A stretch of DNA of 64,000 nt from Sulfuritalea sp. (GTDB lineage: Bacteria; Pseudomonadota; Gammaproteobacteria; Burkholderiales; Rhodocyclaceae): the NCBI GenBank assembly GCA_016716965.1, contig JADJUP010000033.1:22966-86965 (forward strand), in the 5' to 3' direction. Position numbers and translations under genes: made by a program. A model generated the notes under the pieces. The model ran no database searches and was not told the origin of the DNA. It saw only the letters and a program-made list of their open reading frames with translations. Numbering within the stretch: position 1 is the first letter of the stretch; each line of letters starts with the position of its first letter. This document shows positions 1-8,033 of this stretch, piece after piece.

Positions 1-1
1 G

Positions 2-1834
2 CGCACCGGCAAATTCACCAAGCAGGATCTCAACCTGCTCGAAGCCATGACCAGCCAGGGCACGCTGGCCCTGCAAAGCGCCCAGTTCATCGAGCGCATG
101 CAGTCGATTCGCCGCCAGGAAATGGAGTTCATCGACGTCGTTTCCGAGGTCACCGCCGACATCAAGCTGGGCTCGCTGCTGCAGAAGGTCATGGGCGAGG
201 CGACGCGCCTGCTGAATGCCGAGCGCTCGACGCTATTCCTCAACGACGAGAAGACCAGCGAACTGTGGTCGGAAGTCGGCCAGGGCCTGGAGTCGGTGCA
301 GATCCGCCTGCCCAACCACCTCGGCATCGCCGGCGCGGTGTTTTCCTCGGGCAAGGCGATCAATATTCCGTATGCCTACGCCGACCTGCGCTTCAACCCT
401 GCCTTCGACAAGAAAACCGGCTATTTCACACGCTCCATCCTCTGCGTGCCCATCGTCAACAAGCACGGCAAGGTGATCGGGGTGACGCAGGTGCTGAACA
501 AGCGCGGCGGCCCCTTCACCGGCGAGGACGAATCCCGCCTGCGCGCCTTCACCGCGCAGATATCGATCGCACTGGAAAACGCCAAGCTGTTCGCCGACGT
601 GCAGAACATGAAGAACTACAACGAGGCGATGCTGGAGTCGATGTCGAACGCGGTGATCACGCTCGACGAAGCGGAGAAGATCGCCACCTGCAATGCAGCC
701 GGCCTGCGCATCCTGCGCGTCACCCCGGCACAGATCCTGCAGAAGCCGGCTGTCGAGTTCTTCGCCGGCAGCAATGCGTGGGTGCAGGAGAAACTCAAGC
801 GCGTCGGCGAAACACAAACCACCGAACTGGCGATGGAAGCAGAACTGATGGTCGGCGAGGAAAGGCTCTCGGTGAACCTGACTGCCCTGCCCTTGCTGTC
901 GGCGGAGAAAAAGCGCCTCGGCTCAATGCTGATGCTGGAGGACATCTCCAGCGAAAAGCGCATGCGCTCGACCATGTCGCGCCTGATGGATCCGGGCATC
1001 GCCGACCAGATGCTGGCCGGCGGCGTTGACGCGCTGGGCGGCAAGAACGTCGTGGCCACGGTGTTGTTCTCGGACATCCGCGGTTTCACCACGATCACCG
1101 AAGCGCTTGGCGCACAGGGCACGGTGGCCCTGCTCAACGAATACTTCACGCTGATGGTCGATTGCATCCAGCGCGAGGAAGGCATGCTCGACAAGTTCAT
1201 CGGCGATGCGATCATGGCTGCCTTCGGCATCCCCGTCGGGCACGACGACGATGCGGACCGTTCGGTGCGCACCTCGATCGCGATGATCCGCGAGCTGTGG
1301 AACTGGAACAAGGTTCGCCTCACCGAGGGCAAGTTGCCGGTGGACATCGGGATAGGCCTGAATACCGACAATGTCGTATCGGGCACCATCGGCTCGAAGA
1401 AACGCATGGACTACACCATCATCGGTGACGGAGTGAACCTCGCTGCCCGGCTGGAATCCGCGTGCAAGCAATATGGCGCCCACATTCTGATCAGCGAGTT
1501 CACCTACAAACAGTTGCGCGGCACCTACTACAGCCGTGAACTGGACCTGGTGGTAGTCAAGGGCAAGACCAAGCCGGTCGCGATCTATGAAGTCCTCGAT
1601 TACCACACCGACGAGAGCTATCCGCAGATGACCGATGCCCTGCGCCACTTCCGCTCAGGATTGATGAAGTACCGGCAGCAAAAATGGACCGACGCGCGGA
1701 ACGAGTTCGGCGAAGTGCTCGCCTTGAATGCACAGGACAAGGCGGCAAAAATGTATGTCGAGCGCTGCGATCATTTCCTCGCCAATCCTCCGGGCGACGA
1801 CTGGGATGGCGTCTGGGTAATGGAGTCAAAGTAG
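2..1834 (+). CDS. Class III adenylate cyclase with GAF and PAS domains, 5' end missing
   Basis: The reading frame is open from base 2 to the TAG at 1832-1834, so the gene starts outside the window; the ATG at 47 is internal. The first residues (FTKQDLNLLEAM) look like the end of one GAF domain. A second GAF domain follows (about 170-590), then a PAS-like region (about 620-950) and a class III cyclase catalytic domain (about 1050-1600). The cyclase has both metal-binding Asp positions (LFSDIRGFTT and LDKFIGDAIMAAFG) and the Lys and Asp (LDKF, MDYTIIGD) that usually select ATP over GTP. A helical tail of about 70 residues resembles one TPR unit. Expected role: making cAMP in response to a ligand or redox signal sensed by the GAF domains. 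No membrane segment is visible in this part. Confidence 0.9.
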   Translation, partial: RTGKFTKQDLNLLEAMTSQGTLALQSAQFIERMQSIRRQEMEFIDVVSEVTADIKLGSLLQKVMGEATRLLNAERSTLFLNDEKTSELWSEVGQGLESVQIRLPNHLGIAGAVFSSGKAINIPYAYADLRFNPAFDKKTGYFTRSILCVPIVNKHGKVIGVTQVLNKRGGPFTGEDESRLRAFTAQISIALENAKLFADVQNMKNYNEAMLESMSNAVITLDEAEKIATCNAAGLRILRVTPAQILQKPAVEFFAGSNAWVQEKLKRVGETQTTELAMEAELMVGEERLSVNLTALPLLSAEKKRLGSMLMLEDISSEKRMRSTMSRLMDPGIADQMLAGGVDALGGKNVVATVLFSDIRGFTTITEALGAQGTVALLNEYFTLMVDCIQREEGMLDKFIGDAIMAAFGIPVGHDDDADRSVRTSIAMIRELWNWNKVRLTEGKLPVDIGIGLNTDNVVSGTIGSKKRMDYTIIGDGVNLAARLESACKQYGAHILISEFTYKQLRGTYYSRELDLVVVKGKTKPVAIYEVLDYHTDESYPQMTDALRHFRSGLMKYRQQKWTDARNEFGEVLALNAQDKAAKMYVERCDHFLANPPGDDWDGVWVMESK

Positions 1835-1868
1835 ATGGCTTCGCCCCGAACAAGAAGCTCGGGGTACC

Positions 1869-2285
1869 CTACTTGACCCTGGTGAGGAATGGCTTGCCGG
1901 TGGGCCGCTCGGTTGCCATGCCGACCGCAGGTGCGGAATTTTCGACAGGTGCATCGGAAGCGGTGGGATCAACCATGGTATCGACAACCTCGAAGGCCAT
2001 GCCTTCGCCGTTTTCGCTGGCATAGATCGCCGCGACACGTTCGATGGGAACCACGACGGGGAACGCCTTGCCCCCAAAACGCGCCTGAAAGCTTATTTCC
2101 TCGTTGCCCAAGGAGAGCTGGTGTGTCGCCTCCAGGCCGACGTTGAGGACAATTTCGCCATTCTTCACGAACTCACGCGGGACGCGCGTGCTTGCATCGA
2201 CCTTGACCGAGAGGTAAGGAGTAAGACCCTGATCCGCACACCATTCATGAATGGCGCGGATCAGGTAGGGTTTGGTGGACTTCAT
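1869..2285 (-). CDS. sspB: ClpXP protease specificity-enhancing factor SspB
   Basis: A 138-residue protein starting MKSTKPYLIRAIHEWCADQG, a typical SspB N-terminus. The ATG at 2285 is preferred to an in-frame TTG two codons upstream. The N-terminal 100 residues form the dimeric substrate-binding fold that holds ssrA-tagged proteins; the tail (LTRVK at the very end, after a Pro/Ala/Glu-rich linker) fits the ClpX-docking peptide that SspB carries at its C-terminus. It lies 46 bp downstream of sspA on the same strand, as in most betaproteobacteria, and converges with the cyclase gene. Confidence 0.95.
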   Translation of the reverse strand: MKSTKPYLIRAIHEWCADQGLTPYLSVKVDASTRVPREFVKNGEIVLNVGLEATHQLSLGNEEISFQARFGGKAFPVVVPIERVAAIYASENGEGMAFEVVDTMVDPTASDAPVENSAPAVGMATERPTGKPFLTRVK

Positions 2286-2331
2286 GGACAAACGCCGGAT
2301 CGAACCGGGCGGCCGCCGGAGACAATGCGCC

Positions 2332-2928
2332 TCAACGGCGCATCATCTTTTCCGTCGGGGTCAGCGCATCGATGAAACCCTGGCGCGAGAAGATGCGCTC
2401 GGCGTACTTCATCAACGGCGCTGCGGCCTTCGGCAGCTCGATCGCATAATGGTCGAGACGCCAGAGAAGAGGTGCAATGGCTACGTCAAGCATGGAAAAA
2501 TCGTCGCCAAGCAGGAACTTCTGCTTGTTGAACATCGGCGCCAGTTCTATCAGGCGATCACGCATGTGCAGGCGCGCCTTGTCGGCCGACTTGAGGTTCT
2601 TTTCCACGGCGTCGATGTAGCTGAACAGCTCATGCTCCATCGTGAACAGCAACTGTCGCGCCTTGGCGCGGGTCTGCGGATCCGGCGGCATCAGTTGTGG
2701 ATGCGGAAAGCGCTCGTCGATGTACTCGTTGATGATGTTCGACTCGTAGAGCACCAGATCACGATCAACCAGCACCGGCACGCGGTTGTACGGGTTGATG
2801 ATGGCGATGTCTTCCGGCTTGTTGAACAGGTCGACGTCGATCACCTGAAAGTCCATCTGCTTTTCGTAGAGGACGATGCGGCAGCGGTGGCTGAAAGGAC
2901 AGGTGGTGCCGGAATACAGGTTCATCAT
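2332..2928 (-). CDS. sspA: Stringent starvation protein A (glutathione S-transferase fold)
   Basis: About 198 residues from the ATG at 2928 (MMNLYSGTTCPFSHRCRIVL). An N-terminal thioredoxin-like GST domain contains the CPFSH segment and the cis-Pro motif NRVPVLVD, followed by ESNIINEYIDE and an all-helical C-terminal domain. SspA binds RNA polymerase and helps cells through stationary phase and acid stress; it is not expected to be a catalytic transferase. The frame is open up to 3015, with further ATGs at 2991 and 3015, and no strong ribosome site marks any of them, so the start is uncertain. It lies between petC and sspB on the same strand. Confidence 0.93.
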   Translation of the reverse strand: MMNLYSGTTCPFSHRCRIVLYEKQMDFQVIDVDLFNKPEDIAIINPYNRVPVLVDRDLVLYESNIINEYIDERFPHPQLMPPDPQTRAKARQLLFTMEHELFSYIDAVEKNLKSADKARLHMRDRLIELAPMFNKQKFLLGDDFSMLDVAIAPLLWRLDHYAIELPKAAAPLMKYAERIFSRQGFIDALTPTEKMMRR

Positions 2929-3037
2929 GGCGCTGGTGCCCCACGAGTAATCCGCGTCACGCACCACTTTGCGGACGGGTGGCGCGTTCATTTCTCGATG
3001 CCCCATAGTTTGCATTCACGTATCAGAGTTGGTGGAC

Positions 3038-3748
3038 TTAATGGACGTCTTTCCAGTACTCGCGTTTCAGCGCGTACGCAAAGACAAAGATCACGGCCAG
3101 GAAAATCAGCACGATCACACCCAGTTTCTTGCGGAACTCGCCTACCGGTTCGCCCATGTACTTGAGATAGGCCACCAGGTCACCGACCATTGCATCGTAT
3201 TCCTGTGGCTTCATCTTGCCGGGCTTGGCCAGCGCCAACTTGTGGTCGGCGCCCATCACCTGTTCCCCCTGCAGTTCCCAAAGCACGTGCGGCATGCCGA
3301 CATTCTCGAAAATCACGTTATTCCAGCCGGTCGGGCGATTCTCGTCGCGATAGAAGCTGCGCAGATAGGTGTAAAGCCAGTCGGCGCCGCTACCGTGCTC
3401 GGAGGCACGCGCCCTGGCAATAATGGTCAGATCCGGCGGCGCCGCGCCAAACCATACCTTGGCCTCCGCACGCTGCATGGCAATCTTCATCGGCTCGCCA
3501 ACCTTCTCGGCGGTGAACAACAGATTGTCCTTGATCTGCGCATCGGTGAGGCCGATATCCTGCAGGCGGTTGTAGCGCATGTAGGACGCAGAATGACAGT
3601 TGAGGCAGTAGTTGACGAAGATCTTTGCGCCATTCTGCAGGGCGGCCATGTCGCTGGACTTGTCCGGCGCGCTATCGAGATGCAGCGTGGCACCCGCAGC
3701 GAACGCCAGGACCGGCGCGAACAGGATTGCGGTAAGGAATTTCTTCAT
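3038..3748 (-). CDS. petC: Cytochrome c1 of the bc1 complex
   Basis: 236 residues. A cleavable signal peptide (MKKFLTAILFAPVLAFAAGA) leads into a periplasmic haem domain with the CLNCH c-type haem site near residue 48 and a likely axial Met in NVGMPHVLW. A single C-terminal membrane anchor (VIVLIFLAVIFVFAYAL) ends in a basic stop-transfer stretch. It carries electrons from the Rieske protein to soluble cytochrome c. Its ATG overlaps the petB stop by four bases (ATGA at 3745-3748), so the two are translationally coupled. Confidence 0.97.
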   Translation of the reverse strand: MKKFLTAILFAPVLAFAAGATLHLDSAPDKSSDMAALQNGAKIFVNYCLNCHSASYMRYNRLQDIGLTDAQIKDNLLFTAEKVGEPMKIAMQRAEAKVWFGAAPPDLTIIARARASEHGSGADWLYTYLRSFYRDENRPTGWNNVIFENVGMPHVLWELQGEQVMGADHKLALAKPGKMKPQEYDAMVGDLVAYLKYMGEPVGEFRKKLGVIVLIFLAVIFVFAYALKREYWKDVH

Positions 3749-5040
3749 TTCGTTGTCACCCGGTCCGGTTCCGGCTTGCAGCGATCGAGGGAAGACCAGA
3801 TCGGCATCGTCAGGAAAAACAGGAAGTAGTACAAACTGAGCAGTTGTGCGACCGGGGCTCCGGGAATGAAGCCAAAGAACTTATAGGCCGGATCCTTGGT
3901 GCCGAGGAAGCCGAGGATGAAGAAGCCGACGATCCAGATCGACAGCAGCCATTTCGTGATCGGCCCACGGTAGCGGATCGACTTCACCGGACTGCGATCA
4001 AGCCATGGCAGGAATGCGAAGATCAGGGTGCCGGCACCCATTGCCACCACGCCCCAAAACTTGGCATCGATGCCGAACAACGGATAGGTCACCGCGCGCA
4101 ACAGGGAGTAGTACGGCGTGAAGTACCAGACAGGGGCGATGTGCGGCGGCGTCACCAGCGGGTCAGCCGGAAAGAAGTTGTTGTACTCGAGGAAGTAGCC
4201 ACCGCCCTCGGGCATGAAGAAGACCACGATCGAAAAGACGAAGAGGAACACCACGACGCCGACAATGTCCTTCACCGTGTAATAGGGGTGGAAGGGGATG
4301 CCATCCAGCGGAATTCCATTCGCATCCTTCTTCTTCTTGATCTCGACACCGTCCGGATTGTTCGAGCCGACTTCATGCAGCGCAATGATGTGCGCCCCGA
4401 CCAGGCCGATCAGCACCAGCGGCATGGCGATGACATGGAAGGCAAAGAAGCGGTTCAGCGTCGCGTCACCTACCACGTAGTCACCACGTAGCCAGATCGA
4501 CAGGTCAGGCCCGATCAACGGGATCGCCGAAAACAGGTTGACGATCACCTGGGCGCCCCAGAATGACATCTGGCCCCACGGTAGAAGGTAGCCGAAGAAT
4601 GCCTCGCCCATCAGGCACAGGAAGATGCCGATCCCGAACAACCAGATCAGTTCGCGCGGCTTGCGGTAGGAACCATAGAGAAGACCGCGGAACATGTGCA
4701 GGTACACGACGACGAAGAAGGCCGACGCCCCGGTCGAGTGCATGTAACGGATCAGCCAGCCCCAGGACACGTCGCGCATGATGTACTCGACGCTGGCAAA
4801 TGCGACGGGCACACCCGAGGCGTTCAGCGCGGCATCGGGCTTGTAGTGCATGGTAAGGAAGATGCCGGTGACGATCTGGATTACCAGCACCAGCATCGCC
4901 AGCGAACCGAAGAAATACCAGAAGTTGAAGTTCTTCGGCGCGTAGTACTCGGAGAGATGGGCTTTCCAGTTCGACGTCAGCGGAAAGCGCTCGTCGACCC
5001 AGTTCAGCGTCCCTTGCAATATGGCGTTCACTTTGCTCAT
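3745..5040 (-). CDS. petB: Cytochrome b of the bc1 complex
   Basis: 431 residues from the ATG at 5040 (MSKVNAILQGTLNWVDERFP); the frame continues nine codons upstream without a better start. It is a polytopic membrane protein with about eight helices, the paired His ligands for haems bL and bH in helices B and D (for example RYMHSTGASAFF and AFHVIAMPL), and the quinol-site PEW-equivalent region (PVWYFTPYYSLLRAV). It is the quinol-oxidising and quinone-reducing core of the complex. It follows petA after 4 bp and overlaps petC. Confidence 0.97.
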   Translation of the reverse strand: MSKVNAILQGTLNWVDERFPLTSNWKAHLSEYYAPKNFNFWYFFGSLAMLVLVIQIVTGIFLTMHYKPDAALNASGVPVAFASVEYIMRDVSWGWLIRYMHSTGASAFFVVVYLHMFRGLLYGSYRKPRELIWLFGIGIFLCLMGEAFFGYLLPWGQMSFWGAQVIVNLFSAIPLIGPDLSIWLRGDYVVGDATLNRFFAFHVIAMPLVLIGLVGAHIIALHEVGSNNPDGVEIKKKKDANGIPLDGIPFHPYYTVKDIVGVVVFLFVFSIVVFFMPEGGGYFLEYNNFFPADPLVTPPHIAPVWYFTPYYSLLRAVTYPLFGIDAKFWGVVAMGAGTLIFAFLPWLDRSPVKSIRYRGPITKWLLSIWIVGFFILGFLGTKDPAYKFFGFIPGAPVAQLLSLYYFLFFLTMPIWSSLDRCKPEPDRVTTK

Positions 5041-5044
5041 CGCG

Positions 5045-5638
5045 TCAGGCCTTCTTGTCTTCGCCAATCACGAGCTTGGCATCGCCAAGGTACATGTGCG
5101 GTGGGATTTCGAGGTTATCCGGAGCCGGCTTGCTTTTGTACACACGACCGGCGAGGTCGAATGTGGAACCATGGCAAGGACAGAGGAAACCGCCCGGCCA
5201 GTTGGGATCGACACCTGATTCGGCGCCAGTCTTGAACTTTTCTGTGGGAGAGCACCCGAGATGGGTACAGATGCCGACTGCGACGAGAATCTCGGGCTTG
5301 ATCGAGCGCGTCTCGTTCTTGGCGTACTCCGGCTGCATGTTCTTGTCCGACTTCGGATCGGCCAATTGATCGCCGATCTTCGTCATCGCATCAAGCATTT
5401 CCTTGGTGCGATTGATGATCCAGACAGGCTTGCCACGCCATTCGACGGTCATCATCTGGCCAGGACCGAGCTTGCTGATATCCACTTCGACCGGAGCGCC
5501 AGCCGCTTTGGCCCGCTCGGAGGGAAGCATGCTCGCCACGAAAGGCACCGCAGCTGCCACGCCGGCTACTCCGCCCACAGTTGCCGTGGCAACCAGCAGA
5601 CGCCGTCGACCGCAATCGACTTTTTCGTCACAACTCAT
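5045..5638 (-). CDS. petA: Rieske iron-sulfur subunit of the bc1 complex
   Basis: 197 residues. The N-terminus has a twin-arginine-type motif (CGRRRLLVA) followed by a hydrophobic anchor, as expected for Tat export of a folded [2Fe-2S] protein that keeps its signal as a membrane anchor. The two cluster-binding boxes are CTHLGC and CPCHGS, each giving one Cys and one His ligand plus the disulfide cysteines. First gene of petABC (transcribed leftwards). The 138-bp gap upstream (5639-5776) must hold the promoter, but I see no clear -35/-10 pair. Confidence 0.97.
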   Translation of the reverse strand: MSCDEKVDCGRRRLLVATATVGGVAGVAAAVPFVASMLPSERAKAAGAPVEVDISKLGPGQMMTVEWRGKPVWIINRTKEMLDAMTKIGDQLADPKSDKNMQPEYAKNETRSIKPEILVAVGICTHLGCSPTEKFKTGAESGVDPNWPGGFLCPCHGSTFDLAGRVYKSKPAPDNLEIPPHMYLGDAKLVIGEDKKA

Positions 5639-5776
5639 GGTGTTAGTCCCTGAATGCTGAAATGCAAATTCGGAAAGACCGCAATTGTAGCGAATCTCGC
5701 AGCGTGATTAAAGCCCTGAACTGGGCCAACTTATCGCCACTGACAGTTGCAACGACCTACTTCTTTTACGAATCAA

Positions 5777-6988
5777 CTAGATAACACCATCTCTCCGAAG
5801 GTCAGCGAGCTTTTCCGGGGAATATCCAAGGCGACCGAGCAACTTGTCCGTGTGCTCGCCAAGCGCAGGCCCCAGCCATTCTGTCTCACCCGGTGTCAAT
5901 GTCAGCTTTGGGACAATGCCAGGAACGAAGAACTCTTTTCCATCAGGTAGTTGCGCACGTTTCAGCATCTGGCGAGCGAGGAACTGAGGATCATCAAACA
6001 TGTCTGCCACGGAAAAAATCCGGCTGGCCGGCACCTGCGCTTCTGCTGCGATGCGCAAAACCTCCTCTTCGGTGTTGGCCGCCACCCAGGCGTCGATCAC
6101 GCCATATAACTCGACGGCACGCACATCACGGCCGGCGTTGCTGCCAAGTTGCGTATCCGTGGCAAGGTCGGCACGACCGATCGCCAGCATCAGGCGCCGG
6201 AAGATCGCGTCACCGTTGGCGCCGATGATCAGGTGCTTGCCGTCACGGGTCGTGTGCGTATTCGAGGGGGTGATTCCCGGCATCACGTTGCCGGTGCGCT
6301 CACGGATGAAGCCGAAGACGTCAAACTCAGGCACCAGACTTTCCATCATGGCGAACACCGCTTCGTAGAGTGCGACATCGACCACCTGCCCGGCACCGCC
6401 CTTCACTTCGCGATGGCGCAGCGCCATGAGCGCCCCCAGGGCGCCCCACAGTGCGGCAATCGAATCGCCTATGGAAATGCCGGTCTTGACGGGCGGCCGA
6501 TCGGCGAAGCCAGTGACGTAGCGCAGGCCGCCCATCGATTCGCCGATGGCGCCGAAGCCAGGTTGGCTCGCCATTGGCCCGGTCTGGCCGAATCCGGATA
6601 GGCGCACCATGACCAGCCCCGGATTCAGTGCCGAAAGCGTCTCCCAGCCCAGGCCGAGCTTTTCCATGACGCCGGGCCGAAAATTCTCTACAACGATGTC
6701 GGCCTCGGCAACCAGTTGTTTCGCGATCTCGATGCCTTCCGGGTGCTTCAGGTTGAGCGTCACGGATTGCTTGTTCCGTGCCTGGACGAACCACCACAGC
6801 GAAGTCTCGCCGTCTCCGGTCGGATAAAGCTTGCGCCACTTGCGCAGCGGATCGCCTTCACCCGGCGCTTCGACCTTGACCACCTCGGCACCGAATTCGC
6901 CGAGTATGCGCGAGCAAAACGGTCCGGCGATCAGCGTGCCGAACTCGACCACGCGGACGCCGTCCAGCGGTTTGGCCTGTCCGCTCAA
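5777..6988 (-). CDS. Class III (CaiB/BaiF family) CoA-transferase
   Basis: 403 residues, the usual length of the family. N-terminal LDGVRVVEFGTLIAGPFCSRILGE and the VENFRPGVMEKLGLG segment are family hallmarks. The Asp of the IGDS motif (about residue 175) sits where the catalytic Asp (Asp169 of formyl-CoA transferase and CaiB) is expected. It should move CoA between carboxylic acids; the substrate cannot be told from sequence. The start is a TTG at 6986-6988 that overlaps the recR stop as TTGA, and no other early start codon exists, so coupling to recR is likely although the functions are unrelated. Confidence 0.88.
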   Translation of the reverse strand: MSGQAKPLDGVRVVEFGTLIAGPFCSRILGEFGAEVVKVEAPGEGDPLRKWRKLYPTGDGETSLWWFVQARNKQSVTLNLKHPEGIEIAKQLVAEADIVVENFRPGVMEKLGLGWETLSALNPGLVMVRLSGFGQTGPMASQPGFGAIGESMGGLRYVTGFADRPPVKTGISIGDSIAALWGALGALMALRHREVKGGAGQVVDVALYEAVFAMMESLVPEFDVFGFIRERTGNVMPGITPSNTHTTRDGKHLIIGANGDAIFRRLMLAIGRADLATDTQLGSNAGRDVRAVELYGVIDAWVAANTEEEVLRIAAEAQVPASRIFSVADMFDDPQFLARQMLKRAQLPDGKEFFVPGIVPKLTLTPGETEWLGPALGEHTDKLLGRLGYSPEKLADLRRDGVI

Positions 6989-7578
6989 ACGAAATCGCGC
7001 CGCTCACGCAGCGCCTGCGCCACGGTCGCGGCGTCGGAAAATTCCAGTTCCCCGCCCACAGGCAGACCGCGGGCAATGCGGCTGACCTTCAGCCCGCGCG
7101 CATGCAGCAGTTCCGAAAGGTAATGGGCCGTGGCCTCGCCTTCATTGGTGAAATTGGTGGCGAGGATGACTTCACGCACCACACCGTCGGTGGCGCGCGA
7201 GAACAGGCGCTCGAAGGCCAGTTCCCTGGGCCCGATGCCGTCGAGCGGCGAGAGTCGCCCCATCAGCACATAGTAGAGGCCGTTGTAGGCGTGGGTCTGC
7301 TCCATGCTGATCGCATCGATCGGCATTTCGACGATGCACAGTTGCGTCGCGTCGCGTCGCGACGATAGGCAGCGTTCGCAAATATCGGCCTCGGTGAAGT
7401 TGTTGCAGCGGGCGCAGTGGTGCAGGTGTTTCAGCGCCGCGTCAAGCCCCCGCGCCAGGCGGTCGGCGCCATTGCGGTCGCGCTGCAACAGGTGATAGGC
7501 CATGCGCTGCGCCGACTTCGGGCCGACGCCCGGCAGGCAACGCAAACCCTCGATAAGCTCATCGAGGCTAGACGCCAC
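6985..7578 (-). CDS. recR: Recombination mediator protein RecR
   Basis: 197 residues, normal length. A helix-hairpin-helix (LRCLPGVGPKSAQRMAYHLL) is followed by a four-Cys zinc finger (CARCNNFTEADICERC) and a Toprim domain (LCIVEMPIDAISMEQT), ending in the conserved GLPVGGELE segment. With RecF/RecO it loads RecA on gapped DNA. The start is GTG at 7578. It follows ybaB and dnaX on the same strand, the common bacterial order dnaX-ybaB-recR. Confidence 0.97.
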   Translation of the reverse strand: MASSLDELIEGLRCLPGVGPKSAQRMAYHLLQRDRNGADRLARGLDAALKHLHHCARCNNFTEADICERCLSSRRDATQLCIVEMPIDAISMEQTHAYNGLYYVLMGRLSPLDGIGPRELAFERLFSRATDGVVREVILATNFTNEGEATAHYLSELLHARGLKVSRIARGLPVGGELEFSDAATVAQALRERRDFV

Positions 7579-7611
7579 GTTGAGCCTCGATGAACCCTTC
7601 CAGGCGACATC

Positions 7612-7640
7612 CTCTCCCTGTTCCCCAACCGGGGAGGGAG
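7612..7640. terminator. Hairpin between ybaB and recR
   Basis: Arms CTCCCT and CCCC pair with GGGG and AGGGAG around an AACC loop, with a three-base bulge on the left. No T-run follows on either strand, so this may be an intercistronic hairpin or a repeat rather than a true terminator. Confidence 0.35.
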
Positions 7641-7696
7641 TTGCTCATGCGCTCGCCGTGCGCAAAATCCCGGGCCACGTCCGACACCGCCAGCAC

Positions 7697-8020
7697 TCAG
7701 AACGGCAGTTTCATTCCGGGCGGAAGGTTGAGCCCGGCCGCGAAGCCCCCCATCTTTTCCGCAGTCGTCGCTTCGGCGCGCCGGTTGGCGTCATTGAGCG
7801 CCGCCGCCACCAGGTCTTCCAGCATCTCCTTGTCGTCCATCACCGAAGGATCGATGGTGACGCGCTTGACGTCATGCTTGCAGGTCATCACCACCTTCAC
7901 CGCGCCGGCGCCGGACTGGCCCTCGACTTCGATTTGCGCCAGTTGTTCCTGCGCCTTTTCCATGTTGGCCTGCATCTGCTGGGCCTGCTTCATCAATCCG
8001 GCTATGCCACCCTTCATCAT
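7697..8020 (-). CDS. ybaB: YbaB/EbfC nucleoid-associated protein
   Basis: 107 residues beginning MMKGGIAGLMKQAQQMQANMEKAQEQLAQIEVEG. The start at 8020 is set by an AAGGAG ribosome site nine bases upstream; the frame upstream is open but overlaps dnaX. The family forms small DNA-binding dimers with a tweezer-like shape. It lies between dnaX (14 bp upstream) and recR. Confidence 0.95.
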   Translation of the reverse strand: MMKGGIAGLMKQAQQMQANMEKAQEQLAQIEVEGQSGAGAVKVVMTCKHDVKRVTIDPSVMDDKEMLEDLVAAALNDANRRAEATTAEKMGGFAAGLNLPPGMKLPF

Positions 8021-8033
8021 TTTCCTGCACTCC